Part shown: positions 1 through 8,593 of the stretch, piece after piece
Layout: every line of letters begins with the position of its first letter
Numbering within the stretch: position 1 is the first letter of the stretch
Assembly: GCF_005862305.2 (NCBI RefSeq)
Contig: NZ_CP054023.1
Location: forward strand, 1-64,000
Direction of reading: 5' to 3'
Length of the DNA stretch: 64,000 nt
Source of the DNA: Rhizobium indicum
Lineage (GTDB): Bacteria; Pseudomonadota; Alphaproteobacteria; Rhizobiales; Rhizobiaceae
Position numbers and translations under genes: made by a program
The notes under the pieces: model-generated
The model's input: only the letters and a program-made list of their open reading frames with translations
What the model was told of the DNA's origin: nothing
Database searches by the model: none

Positions 1-675
1 ATGGACCGCGCGCGTCAGGTGACCGATGCGCTGGCGGACTATGTCGAGGAAGCACGATTGAAGGCGGGCGATCGGCTGCCGGCCGAGCGCGAGCTGATGG
101 CAGCCCTTGCCGTTGGCCGCTCGACCATTCGCGAAGCGATCCGCCACTTCCAGGCGCTCGGCGTCATCGAGACTCGCAAGGGCAGCGGCACCTATCTGCT
201 GAAGCCGGTTTCCAGGGCGACGATCCATATGCCGCTGTCGTTTGACACGGTTCATCTGCGCGACGTGCTGCTGCAGACGCTGGAGGTTCGCCGCGGCATC
301 GAATGCGAAGCGGGCATGGTTGCGGCGCGGCGACGCACGAACACGGATCTCGTCGTCATCGAGGAAAAGCTGAACGCGATGGAGCGGGTGCACCTGGAGA
401 AGGGCACTTCCGGGCCGGAGGATCTGGCCTTCCATCTCGCCGTCTACGACGCCACCCACAATCCGCTGTTTCGCCAGCTTCTCGAACAGATGCGCGAGAC
501 CTTCGAGCGCTTCTGGGAGCATCCGTTCGACCGGCAGGATTTCGCGCGCCGGTCCTTTCCCTTTCACCGCACCCTTTTTAACGCGATCGCTGCCGGAGAT
601 CCCGAGGCGGCGCGCGCCGAAACATTGAAAATTCTCGACATCGTCGAGGAAGACATCAAGGAAATGTCCAAATGA
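1..675 (+). CDS. GntR-family (FadR subfamily) transcriptional regulator
   Basis: DNA-binding repressor or activator. An N-terminal winged helix-turn-helix (about residues 5-70, with the RLPAERELMAAL and GRSTIREAIRHFQALG stretches) is followed by an all-helical FCD ligand-binding domain (about 85-215) that keeps the His/Asp pattern of metal- or acid-sensing FCD proteins (FHLAVYDATHNPLF). It is 224 aa, normal for the family. The window opens exactly on this ATG, so an upstream in-frame start cannot be excluded. Its stop overlaps the next ATG as ATGA, so it is translationally coupled to the PLP enzyme and probably regulates the downstream sugar importer operon. The ligand is unknown; in this subfamily it is usually a carboxylate metabolite. 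Confidence 0.88.
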   Translation: MDRARQVTDALADYVEEARLKAGDRLPAERELMAALAVGRSTIREAIRHFQALGVIETRKGSGTYLLKPVSRATIHMPLSFDTVHLRDVLLQTLEVRRGIECEAGMVAARRRTNTDLVVIEEKLNAMERVHLEKGTSGPEDLAFHLAVYDATHNPLFRQLLEQMRETFERFWEHPFDRQDFARRSFPFHRTLFNAIAAGDPEAARAETLKILDIVEEDIKEMSK

Positions 676-1844
676 GCAGCGGCGCAGAACCGTTCGATCT
701 TGCTTCCCTCATCACGGCTCATGACGAAGGCAACTTCGCAGACGCCGTCGTGCCGCCGATTTTCCAGACCTCGCTTTTCACCTTTTCCGATTACGACGAC
801 ATGATCGCCTCTTATCGCGGCGAGAAGGTGCGGCCGATCTATACGCGCGGCCTGAACCCGACGGTGCGTGCCTTCGAGGAAATGCTGGCCAAGCTCGAAG
901 GTGCCGAGGATGCGCTGGGCTTTGCCAGCGGCATGGCGGCGATCTCGTCGGCGGTGCTGAGCTTCGTCGAGCCGGGCGACCGCATCGTTGCCGTCAAGCA
1001 CGTCTATCCCGATGCCTTCCGCCTGTTCGGCACCATCCTGAAGCGGATGAAGATCGAGGTGACCTATGTCGACGGGCGCGACGAGGAAGCGGTCGCCCAG
1101 GCGCTGCCCGGCGCCAAACTGTTCTACATGGAAAGCCCGACGAGTTGGGTGATGGAAGCGCATGATGTCGGCGCGCTCGCAGCACTCGCCAGACAACATG
1201 GCGTCGTCTCGATGATCGACAACAGCTGGGCAAGCCCGTTCTTCCAGCGGCCGCTGACGCTCGGCGTCGACCTCGTCATTCATTCGGCCTCGAAATATCT
1301 CGGTGGCCACAGCGATGTGGTGGCGGGCGTCATCGCCGGCTCGAAGGCGATGATTGCGCGCGTCAAGGCAGAGGCCTATCCTTATCTCGGCGGCAAGCTT
1401 TCGCCGTTCGACGCCTGGCTCCTGATCCGCGGGTTGCGCACGCTGCCGCTGCGCATGCGGGCCCATGAGGCATCCGCTCTCGAAATCGCCAGGCGCCTGC
1501 AGAAGCTCGACGTGGTGGAGACAGTCTGCCATCCGGGGCTCGCCAACCGCCTGCCTGCCGGCCTCAACGGCACCTCGGGCCTGTTTTCGTTCATATTCCG
1601 CGAAGGCGTCGATATCCGCGCCTTCGCCGATCACCTCAAGCTCTTCAAACTGGGCGTAAGCTGGGGTGGACATGAAAGCCTGATCGTACCGGGCGAGGTG
1701 GTGCTTCAGCAGAAGGCACAGCCGAATTCCGCACATGCCTTCGGCATCCATGCGCGATCCGTACGTCTCCATGTCGGCCTCGAAGGAACCGAGGCTCTGT
1801 GGAGAGACATCGAGGAGGCGCTCGCCGCCGCCTCACAATCCTGA
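672..1844 (+). CDS. PLP-dependent trans-sulfuration family enzyme (cystathionine gamma-synthase/beta-lyase-like)
   Basis: A 390-aa fold-type I PLP enzyme of the Cys/Met metabolism family. Visible marks are the YTRGLNPTVRAFE segment near residue 60 (Tyr/Arg that contact PLP phosphate), FASGMAAISSAV, and the Schiff-base lysine K208 in SASKYLGGHSD. Family members cleave or exchange C-S bonds at the beta or gamma carbon (cystathionine lyase, methionine gamma-lyase, O-acetylhomoserine sulfhydrylase); the exact reaction cannot be read from sequence. It overlaps the GntR gene by 4 nt and lies 35 nt upstream of a sugar-binding protein. This is unusual company for a housekeeping methionine enzyme and suggests a catabolic role linked to the transported substrate. 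Confidence 0.85.
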   Translation: MSSGAEPFDLASLITAHDEGNFADAVVPPIFQTSLFTFSDYDDMIASYRGEKVRPIYTRGLNPTVRAFEEMLAKLEGAEDALGFASGMAAISSAVLSFVEPGDRIVAVKHVYPDAFRLFGTILKRMKIEVTYVDGRDEEAVAQALPGAKLFYMESPTSWVMEAHDVGALAALARQHGVVSMIDNSWASPFFQRPLTLGVDLVIHSASKYLGGHSDVVAGVIAGSKAMIARVKAEAYPYLGGKLSPFDAWLLIRGLRTLPLRMRAHEASALEIARRLQKLDVVETVCHPGLANRLPAGLNGTSGLFSFIFREGVDIRAFADHLKLFKLGVSWGGHESLIVPGEVVLQQKAQPNSAHAFGIHARSVRLHVGLEGTEALWRDIEEALAAASQS

Positions 1845-1879
1845 AACCCGAGAGAAACCTAATAAGGGGGAACTGAGCC

Positions 1880-3139
1880 ATGAAAAAACTAATAATCTCG
1901 ACGCTCTTCGCTTCGATGATGGCGGGCACGGCCTTTGCCGATACGACGCTCAAGCTCGTCGAAGTCATCACCAGCCCGGAGCGCACCGAAACGCTGAAAT
2001 CGATCGTCGGCAAATTCGAAGCCGCCAATCCCGGCACCAAGGTCGACATCATCTCGCTGCCCTGGAACGAAGCGTTCCAGAAGTTCGCGACCATGGTGTC
2101 CGCCGGCGACGTGCCCGATGTAATGGAAATGCCCGACACCTGGCTGTCGCTCTATGCCAATAACGGCATGCTCGAGAGCCTGGAGCCCTACCTCGAAAAG
2201 TGGGAGCACACCAAGGAGCTGACGCCGCGCGCGCTCGAACTCGGCCGCGATGTCAAGAACACCGCCTATATGCTGCCCTACGGCTTCTATCTCCGGGCGA
2301 TGTTCTACAACAAGAAGCTGCTTGCCGAAGCCGGCGTCGCCGCGCCGCCGAAGACGATGGAAGAATTCACCGCCGCGTCGGAAAAGGTTTCCAAACTGTC
2401 CGGCAAATACGGCTACTGCATGCGCGGTGGAGCGGGCGGCCTCAACGGCTGGATGATCTTCGCCGCCTCGATGGCCGGCTCGAACAAGTATTTCAACGAT
2501 GACGGCACCTCGACGATGAATAGCCCCGGCTGGGCCAAGGGCATCGAATGGATGGTCGATCTCTACAAGAAGGGCTATGCGCCGAAGGATAGCGTTAACT
2601 GGGGCTTCAACGAAGTCGTCGCCGGCTTCTATTCCGGCACCTGCGCATTCCTCGACCAGGATCCGGATGCGTTGATCGCCATCGCCGAGCGCATGAAGAA
2701 AGAGGATTTCGGCGTCATGCCGCTGCCGAAGGGTCCCGACGGCAAGTCCTTCCCGACGATCGGCTATGGCGGATGGTCGATGTTCACGACCAGCAGCAAC
2801 AAGGATCTCTCCTGGAAGCTGATCGCCACCCTCGAAGGGCCGGAAGGCAATATCGAGTGGAACAAGCGCATCGGCGCCCTGCCGGCCTATACGGCGGCCG
2901 AGAAGGATCCCTTCTATGCCGGTGACCAGTTCAAGGGCTGGTTCGAGGAACTGGCGGACCCGAACACGGTACCAACAGTCATGCCGACCTACCTCGAGGA
3001 ATTCGCCTTCTTCAAGGATTCGCTGGCGATCAAGACCTCGCAGCAGGCATTGCTAGGCGATATCTCGGCGAAGGATCTGGCCGACCAGTGGGCGGAATAC
3101 CTCACCAAGGCGCAGCAGAAGTTCCTCGCCAAGAAATAA
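1880..3139 (+). CDS. Sugar ABC transporter substrate-binding protein (CUT1 type)
   Basis: Periplasmic solute-binding protein, 419 aa, family 1 (MalE-like). It has a Sec signal peptide (Lys-Lys, hydrophobic core, AFA-D cleavage about residue 21). Family features include LPWNEAFQKFATMVSAGDVPDV and a Trp/Tyr-rich C-terminal half typical of sugar stacking. A strong ribosome site AGGGGG lies 9 nt before the ATG. It is the first transporter gene of the operon and is followed by an intrinsic terminator before the permeases, an arrangement that usually gives a large excess of binding protein over membrane parts. Substrate unknown; an oligosaccharide or glycoside is likely from the subfamily. Confidence 0.9.
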   Translation: MKKLIISTLFASMMAGTAFADTTLKLVEVITSPERTETLKSIVGKFEAANPGTKVDIISLPWNEAFQKFATMVSAGDVPDVMEMPDTWLSLYANNGMLESLEPYLEKWEHTKELTPRALELGRDVKNTAYMLPYGFYLRAMFYNKKLLAEAGVAAPPKTMEEFTAASEKVSKLSGKYGYCMRGGAGGLNGWMIFAASMAGSNKYFNDDGTSTMNSPGWAKGIEWMVDLYKKGYAPKDSVNWGFNEVVAGFYSGTCAFLDQDPDALIAIAERMKKEDFGVMPLPKGPDGKSFPTIGYGGWSMFTTSSNKDLSWKLIATLEGPEGNIEWNKRIGALPAYTAAEKDPFYAGDQFKGWFEELADPNTVPTVMPTYLEEFAFFKDSLAIKTSQQALLGDISAKDLADQWAEYLTKAQQKFLAKK

Positions 3140-3151
3140 GCGACGGATCGA

Positions 3152-3189
3152 CGGCGGCGGCCTCGGAACAGGCCGCCGCCGCTTTTTTT
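3152..3189 (+). terminator. Intrinsic terminator between binding protein and permease genes
   Basis: A perfect 12-bp GC stem (CGGCGGCGGCCT, 3152-3163, pairing with 3170-3181), a 6-nt loop and a run of seven T (3183-3189). It begins 12 nt after the binding-protein stop codon and ends 17 nt before the first permease start. Leaky termination here would set the binding protein to permease ratio. Alternatively the permeases could have their own promoter, but little room remains for one. Confidence 0.85.
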
Positions 3190-3206
3190 GATGACACAGA
3201 CGGCGC

Positions 3207-4172
3207 ATGAACGCCGCGAATGGGAACTTCTGGCTGATGACCATTTCCGCCGATACGCTCGACATGCGTCGCGACCGCAGGCCATGGCTGCGTCGCGTTG
3301 CCGATGCTTCGGAGCCCTATCTCTACAGCGCGCCGTCGCTGATCCTGATCATCGCGGTGATGCTGGTGCCGCTGACCGTCGGGATTTCCTACGCCTTCCG
3401 CGATATCCAACTGCTCAATCCGTTTTCCGGCGGCTTCATCGGGCTCGATCATTTCCGCGAGCTTGCCGGCGATGCCGCCTTCTACGGGGCGCTGCGGAAC
3501 ACGCTGTGGTGGACCGGCGCCTCCGTTGTCCTACAATTCGTCTTCGGGCTGATCTTGGCGCTGCTGCTCGACAAACCCTTTAAGGGCAGGGCAATCGCGC
3601 AGGCGCTGGTCTTCCTGCCCTGGGCGGTGCCGTCCTTTCTTGCCGGCCTCAACTGGGCCTGGCTGTTCAATCCCGTCATCGGGCCGATCCCGCACTGGCT
3701 CTTCGCCCTTGGGCTGATGCATGAGCCGGGCAATATCCTCTCCGATCCCAATTATGCGATGTGGGGACCGATCGTTGCCAATGTCTGGTGGGGCATTCCC
3801 TTCTTTGCCATCACGCTGCTTGCGGCGCTGCAGGCGATCCCGCGCGATCTCTATGAGGCGGCATCGATCGACGGCGCCGGCTGGTTCCAGCGCTTCCGCT
3901 CGATCACCCTGCCGTTTTTGGCGCCGACGATCGCCATCACCGTGCTGCTGCGCACTGTGTGGATTTCCAATTTCGCCGATCTCATCGTCGTCATGACCAA
4001 TGGCGGGCCGGCCGACCGGACGCAGATCGTCGCCAGTTACATCTTCACGACAGCCTTCAGGCGGCTCGATTTCGGTTATGCCTCGGCGATCGCGCTGGTG
4101 CTGCTCGTGCTGCTGCTTGCCTATTCGATGCTGATCATCCTGCTCCGGCAGACGTTGCTGAACAAGGATTGA
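3207..4172 (+). CDS. Sugar ABC transporter permease (MalF-like)
   Basis: Inner-membrane permease of a CUT1 importer, 321 aa as called, with six or more hydrophobic segments and the cytoplasmic EAA loop (EAASIDGAGWFQRFRSITLP, about residues 215-234) that docks on the ATPase. No good ribosome site precedes the 3207 ATG; an internal ATG at 3237 is an equally plausible start and would shorten the protein by 10 residues. It forms a tight unit with the second permease, 4 nt downstream. Confidence 0.88.
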   Translation: MNAANGNFWLMTISADTLDMRRDRRPWLRRVADASEPYLYSAPSLILIIAVMLVPLTVGISYAFRDIQLLNPFSGGFIGLDHFRELAGDAAFYGALRNTLWWTGASVVLQFVFGLILALLLDKPFKGRAIAQALVFLPWAVPSFLAGLNWAWLFNPVIGPIPHWLFALGLMHEPGNILSDPNYAMWGPIVANVWWGIPFFAITLLAALQAIPRDLYEAASIDGAGWFQRFRSITLPFLAPTIAITVLLRTVWISNFADLIVVMTNGGPADRTQIVASYIFTTAFRRLDFGYASAIALVLLVLLLAYSMLIILLRQTLLNKD

Positions 4173-4176
4173 GATC

Positions 4177-5007
4177 ATGAGACGATCCGTCATTCCCACC
4201 ATCGCACACCGTCTGGCGATCCTCTGCTACATCGCCTTCGCGCTCTTTCCGCTGTTCTGGCTGCTCAAGGTGTCGGTGACGCCGAACGACCTGCTCTATA
4301 GCGAGGGCGTGCGGATGTGGCCGTCGCGCACGACATGGGATCATTATGCCTTCGTGCTGAGGCACAGCGCCTTTCCGACCTTCTTCAAGAACAGCCTGAT
4401 CGTCTCGGCCTCGACGGCCGTCACCGTGACGATCTGCGCCTCTCTGTCCGGCTACGCGCTGTCGCGCTTCAATTTCCGGGCAAAGTACTGGATCGTCGCC
4501 CTGATGCTGCTGACCCAGATGTTCCCGCTGGTCATGCTGGTGGCGCCGATCTTCAAGATCCTGTCGCCCCTGCATCTGACCAACAGCCTGACCGGGCTCG
4601 TCATCGTCTACACCGCCTTCAACGTGCCTTTCGCCACCTTCCTGATGCAGTCCTTCTTCGACGGCATCCCGAGGGATCTCGAAGAGGCGGCGAAGATCGA
4701 CGGGGCGACGCAGTTCACGGCGTTTCGCCAGATCATCCTGCCGCTGACGCTGCCGGGGATCGCCGCCACACTCGGTTTCGTCTTCACCGCCGCCTGGAGC
4801 GAGCTGCTCTTCGCGCTGATGCTGATCAACGGTAATGACGCGGCGACCTTCCCCGTCGGCCTTCTCACCTTCGTTTCGAAATTCTCGGTGGATTTCGGGC
4901 AGATGATGGCGGCGGGCGTCATGGCGCTCATTCCGGCCGGCCTCTTCTTCCTGCTCATCCAGCGCTATCTCGTCCAGGGCCTGACGGCCGGCGCGGTCAA
5001 GGGTTAA
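4177..5007 (+). CDS. Sugar ABC transporter permease (MalG-like)
   Basis: Second permease subunit, 276 aa, six predicted membrane segments. The EAA motif (EEAAKIDGATQFTAFRQIIL, about residues 168-187) contacts the ATP-binding subunit. The usual MalG length and the NSLIVSASTAVTVTICASL opening of the transport domain support the call. It lies 4 nt after the first permease and 4 nt before the ATPase, so the three are almost certainly translated from one message. Confidence 0.9.
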   Translation: MRRSVIPTIAHRLAILCYIAFALFPLFWLLKVSVTPNDLLYSEGVRMWPSRTTWDHYAFVLRHSAFPTFFKNSLIVSASTAVTVTICASLSGYALSRFNFRAKYWIVALMLLTQMFPLVMLVAPIFKILSPLHLTNSLTGLVIVYTAFNVPFATFLMQSFFDGIPRDLEEAAKIDGATQFTAFRQIILPLTLPGIAATLGFVFTAAWSELLFALMLINGNDAATFPVGLLTFVSKFSVDFGQMMAAGVMALIPAGLFFLLIQRYLVQGLTAGAVKG

Positions 5008-5011
5008 ACAA

Positions 5012-6070
5012 ATGGCATCGATCGATATCCAGAATATCCGCAAAGCCTATGGCCATGTGCAGGTGCTACACGGCGTCGACCTCGAAATCCGGGACGGTGA
5101 ATTTGTCGTGCTCGTCGGCCCGTCCGGTTGCGGCAAGTCCACGCTGCTGCGGATGATCGCCGGGCTGGAGGAGGTCACATCAGGCGAGATCCGCATCGCC
5201 GGCAACAGGGTAAACGAGCTGCATCCCAAGGATCGCGACATCGCCATGGTGTTCCAGTCCTATGCGCTTTACCCGCATATGAATGTCGCCGGCAATATGA
5301 GCTACAGCCTCAGGCTGCGGAAGGTGGCGAAGGAGAAGATTGCCAGCGCGGTCGCAGCGGCCGCCGCCAAGCTCGGCCTCGATCCGCTGCTCGAACGAAG
5401 GCCGAAGGCGCTTTCCGGCGGCCAGCGACAGCGCGTCGCCATGGGCCGCGCCATCGTGCGCCAGCCGAAGGCCTTCCTGTTCGACGAACCGCTATCCAAC
5501 CTCGATGCGCGCCTGCGCGAACAGATGCGCGCCGAAATCAAGAAACTGCATGGCGACCTGAAGGCGACCTCGATCTACGTGACCCACGACCAGATCGAGG
5601 CAATGACGCTGGCGGACCGGATCGTCGCCATGCATGGCGGGGTGGTCCAGCAGGTCGGCAGTCCCCTGGAACTCTACGACCACCCCGCCAATCTCTTCGT
5701 TGCCGGCTTCATCGGCTCGCCGGGGATGAATTTCCTCGAGGCCACCTATGATGCCGGCGGCGTGAAGCTGAAGGACGGCACGATCGTGCCGCTTGCAAAG
5801 CCTTTGCCGCTTGTCGACGGAGCAAAGGTGACGCTCGGCATCCGGCCGGAGCATGTGCTGATGAGCGATGGCGGGGCGGGGCTTGCAGCGGATGTGGAAC
5901 TCGTCGAACCGACAGGCTTCGGCATCATCCTGCACCTTGCCCTGCATGGCCTGCCGTTTAAGATCTTCACGCTGAACCGCGAAGCGCTGAAGGCAGGTCC
6001 GAAGGTCAATGTGGCCTTCCCGGCCCAATATCTGCATGTCTTTGACGGCGAAGGAAAACGCGCCGACTGA
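5012..6070 (+). CDS. Sugar ABC transporter ATP-binding protein (UgpC/MsmX-like)
   Basis: Cytoplasmic ATPase of the CUT1 importer, 352 aa. Walker A GPSGCGKST is at about residues 37-45, the Q-loop is in MVFQSYALYPHM, the ABC signature is LSGGQRQR at about 135, Walker B is FLFDEPLSNLD and the H-loop is VTHDQ. A C-terminal TOBE/MalK-type regulatory domain (about 235-350, with IRPEHV) is present. This architecture is shared by MalK, UgpC and MsmX, which often serve more than one permease. It is the last gene of the operon starting with the GntR regulator. Confidence 0.92.
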   Translation: MASIDIQNIRKAYGHVQVLHGVDLEIRDGEFVVLVGPSGCGKSTLLRMIAGLEEVTSGEIRIAGNRVNELHPKDRDIAMVFQSYALYPHMNVAGNMSYSLRLRKVAKEKIASAVAAAAAKLGLDPLLERRPKALSGGQRQRVAMGRAIVRQPKAFLFDEPLSNLDARLREQMRAEIKKLHGDLKATSIYVTHDQIEAMTLADRIVAMHGGVVQQVGSPLELYDHPANLFVAGFIGSPGMNFLEATYDAGGVKLKDGTIVPLAKPLPLVDGAKVTLGIRPEHVLMSDGGAGLAADVELVEPTGFGIILHLALHGLPFKIFTLNREALKAGPKVNVAFPAQYLHVFDGEGKRAD

Positions 6071-6217
6071 GTGGTTGAGGTAGGTTGCTCGCTGCCGCGG
6101 TGGTGGCTGAGAGACGGATTGAATGGCGAAACCCTCACGTGCTGCGAGCGGAAAAATCTTTTGCCGCATCGCCCAGGAGGGCTATATCGTGCGTGTGATC
6201 TTGCTGGATTGGATGCC

Positions 6218-7450
6218 ATGACCGACACTGTTCTCGACCGCTTTCTCCGTTATGTCGTTATCGACACGCAGTCCGACCCTGCTTCGTCGACGCAGCCGAC
6301 CACGGCCAAGCAGAAGGATCTCGGCCGGGTTCTGGTCGACGAACTGCTGAAGATCGGTCTGGCGGACGCGCATCTCGATGAACACGGCTATGTCTATGCG
6401 ACCATTCCGACCAATAGCGACAAGACGGTGCCGGTCATCTGTTTCTGCTCGCACATGGATACGGCGCCCGATTTCAGCGGCACCGATGTCAAGCCGCAGA
6501 TCGTCAGGAACTACGCGGGCGGGGATATCAAGCTTGCCGGCGACACGGGCCGGGCGATCCGCGTCAGCGATCATCCCGAACTGCAAAACCAGATCGGCAA
6601 CGATATCGTCACGACCGATGGAACGACATTGCTCGGCGCCGACGACAAGGCCGGACTGGCCGAAATCATGACCGCGGCTGCGATGCTCGTCGGCAATCCA
6701 GATATCAGGCACGGGACGATCAAGATCCTGTTCACGCCCGACGAGGAAGTCGGGCGCGGCGTCAACAAGGTCGACCTGAAGAAACTCGGTGCCGACTTCG
6801 CCTATACGATGGACGGCGAGACGGCCGGCCATATCGAGGATGAGACCTTCTCGGCCGACGGCGTGGAGATCAGCATATCAGGTGTGGCAATCCATCCCGG
6901 TTTCGCCAAGGACCGCATGGAAAACGCCATCAAGATCGCCGGCGCCATCATCGACCGGCTGCCGAGGGATGCTGCCCCCGAGACCACGGAAGGCCGGCAG
7001 GGCTTCATCCATCCGACCGGCGTGATCGGCTCGATGGAAAAGGCGTCGCTGAGCTTCATCATCCGTGACTTCACCGACAAGGGGCTGACGGAAAAGGAGA
7101 CGATGCTCGAAGCCATCGTCAAGGAAGTGATGGCTGGCTATCCCGGCTCGACCTATCGCTTCGAGGTGAAGGAGCAGTACCGCAACATGAAGGTGGTGCT
7201 CGATCGACACCCGGAGATCGTCGAGAATGCGATCGAGGCGGTGCGCCGGGCCGGCATGACGCCAGTGCGCGGCAGCATCCGCGGCGGCACGGATGGCTCG
7301 CGCCTTTCCTTCATGGGACTGCCGTGCCCGAATATTTTCGCTGGCGGCCATGCCTTCCACTCGCCGCTCGAATGGGTGAGCCGCCAGGATATGGAAAAGG
7401 CGGTCAGGACGATCGTGGAACTGGCGAAGGTCTGGGAAGAGCGCGCCTAA
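6218..7450 (+). CDS. pepT: Peptidase T (tripeptide aminopeptidase)
   Basis: Cytosolic zinc aminopeptidase of the M20 family that removes the N-terminal residue of tripeptides; 410 aa from this start, the normal PepT length. Metal and catalytic motifs are visible: CSHMDTAPDF (H79, D81), GADDKAG, DEEVGRG and the C-terminal HAFHSPLEW. An open frame extends upstream to a GTG at 6071, but those 49 codons are not like PepT, so the ATG at 6218 is preferred although its ribosome site is weak. The stop codon TAA is the first triplet of a degenerate copy of an intergenic repeat. Confidence 0.92.
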   Translation: MTDTVLDRFLRYVVIDTQSDPASSTQPTTAKQKDLGRVLVDELLKIGLADAHLDEHGYVYATIPTNSDKTVPVICFCSHMDTAPDFSGTDVKPQIVRNYAGGDIKLAGDTGRAIRVSDHPELQNQIGNDIVTTDGTTLLGADDKAGLAEIMTAAAMLVGNPDIRHGTIKILFTPDEEVGRGVNKVDLKKLGADFAYTMDGETAGHIEDETFSADGVEISISGVAIHPGFAKDRMENAIKIAGAIIDRLPRDAAPETTEGRQGFIHPTGVIGSMEKASLSFIIRDFTDKGLTEKETMLEAIVKEVMAGYPGSTYRFEVKEQYRNMKVVLDRHPEIVENAIEAVRRAGMTPVRGSIRGGTDGSRLSFMGLPCPNIFAGGHAFHSPLEWVSRQDMEKAVRTIVELAKVWEERA

Positions 7451-7500
7451 AGCGCGCCGCGGTTTTGCGTCCGGAATTGCGCGGAAACCAAAACACGCTT
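7448..7500. repeat. Degenerate copy of intergenic repeat family A
   Basis: It begins at the pepT stop codon (TAAAGC) and contains GCGGTTTTGCGTCCGGAATT, which lines up with GCGGTTTTCCGTCCGGAATT of the fuller copy at 51919-52022. The first part of the element is shortened and the terminal hairpin is missing. Confidence 0.6.
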
Positions 7501-7532
7501 CCACCTCATTCTCAAACCGGAAGGGCGGTTGA

Positions 7533-8369
7533 TTAACCGCCGTTCGCCGGAAGGCTTTCACGCAGCATCACGCTGTCATAGGCGGGCCGGGGCGTCGGGA
7601 TCGCGATGGGCATTCCCGGCTCGGGCTCGACCGATGTTACCGGCAATGTTTCCGGCGCGGTCACCGGCGCAGTGATCCGCATCTGCCCCGTGCTCGCCGT
7701 AGCCATGGGGTCCGGAGCCGGCAGAGGAACGGGAACCGCCGAGGGTATCAATGCCTCGAATTGCGGTGGCAGCATGCTTTCGCCGGGCACATAGTTCATC
7801 GCCACCTCGTAAGAGGGCAGCGGCGGCGGCGTTTGAAGCATGCCGTTGGAGTCGCGCTTCTCGTAGAAGGCGTTGCCGCCGGCAACCGTCACATAGTGCA
7901 TGTTGTCGTAGGGGAATTTCAGCCCATCGGTGTGGAAGAACATCGCGTCCTTCACCGCAGGATGGCGTGCGCCTTTAACAAGGATTGCATCGGCCGCGCT
8001 GGCAAGCTCGGTTTCTGCCTGCGGCTTGACTTCACGCGTCATCACGCCGGGCGCGAACTGCCTTTTCTGGGCCACCACGCCGCAGATCGATGTGGGATAG
8101 GCGCCGGAGGTGAGCCTGTTCATGACAACGGTCCCGACAGCCATGTAGCCGTCCTCGTCCGAATGCAGCGATTCGAAATACATGGCGCGCTGCAGGCACT
8201 CGCGGTCTTTGGCCGTATAATTGAACGTGACTTTCGCCGCTTGGCCCTGCTTCGTCTTGGTGTTCGCCGCCGTTGCCGCCGGTTTCGATGTCGTTGTGCA
8301 GCTTGCAGCTGCCAGTCCTACGAACAAAATCCCGATCAGGGATTTTCCAAAGGAAATCTCCGCCCTCAA
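7533..8369 (-). CDS. SleB/CwlJ-type cell-wall hydrolase, lipoprotein
   Basis: A 278-aa envelope protein. The N-terminus is a signal with lipobox LAAASC (lipid-modified Cys about residue 24), followed by a short Ala/Thr/Lys linker and a Hydrolase_2 domain (about residues 50-170) with the conserved ECLQRAMYFESLHSDEDG, VVMNRL and CGVVAQKRQFAPG stretches. Family members cut peptidoglycan (spore cortex lytic enzymes and their vegetative relatives). The C-terminal 80 residues are Pro-rich and low complexity, probably a spacer along the wall. The gene stands alone, convergent with pepT. Confidence 0.85.
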   Translation of the reverse strand: MRAEISFGKSLIGILFVGLAAASCTTTSKPAATAANTKTKQGQAAKVTFNYTAKDRECLQRAMYFESLHSDEDGYMAVGTVVMNRLTSGAYPTSICGVVAQKRQFAPGVMTREVKPQAETELASAADAILVKGARHPAVKDAMFFHTDGLKFPYDNMHYVTVAGGNAFYEKRDSNGMLQTPPPLPSYEVAMNYVPGESMLPPQFEALIPSAVPVPLPAPDPMATASTGQMRITAPVTAPETLPVTSVEPEPGMPIAIPTPRPAYDSVMLRESLPANGG

Positions 8370-8513
8370 CGCCAGGTGCCTCCTATGGGATTAGTCCAGC
8401 CCTTAATGATTAAGCGAAAACGTTTTACTCGTCATATGACTGAAATACAAACAACCTTAGATAACAAAAACCTTAAGGGACTCTCGCCAAATACGATTCC
8501 GGCGATGGCCTCC

Positions 8514-8559
8514 TGCATAATTCCCTAAATCGGAATCGATTTAGGGATAAAATTATGCA
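8514..8559. repeat. Bulged palindrome downstream of cysA
   Basis: Inverted repeat. TGCATAATT (8514-8522) pairs with AATTATGCA (8551-8559) and CCCTAAATC (8523-8531) pairs with GATTTAGGG (8538-8546). A 4-nt ATAA bulge lies on one side and the loop is 6 nt. It sits between the cysA stop and the hydrolase gene. There is no T-run, so it is not a textbook terminator; it resembles dispersed rhizobial palindromes and may stabilise the 3' end of the cys message. Confidence 0.65.
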
Positions 8560-8593
8560 AGAATTCAAGGTGTTACAGCGTCACCAATCTCCA

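Noticed and set aside
564..1772. 402-codon minus-strand open frame opposite the PLP enzyme
   Set aside because: It lies entirely antisense to a well-supported gene, is rich in Arg/His/Gly typical of antisense frames in GC-rich DNA, and has no recognisable domain.
6071..6217. 49-codon extension of peptidase T from a GTG
   Set aside because: The added residues do not resemble PepT and the 6218 start gives the normal family length.
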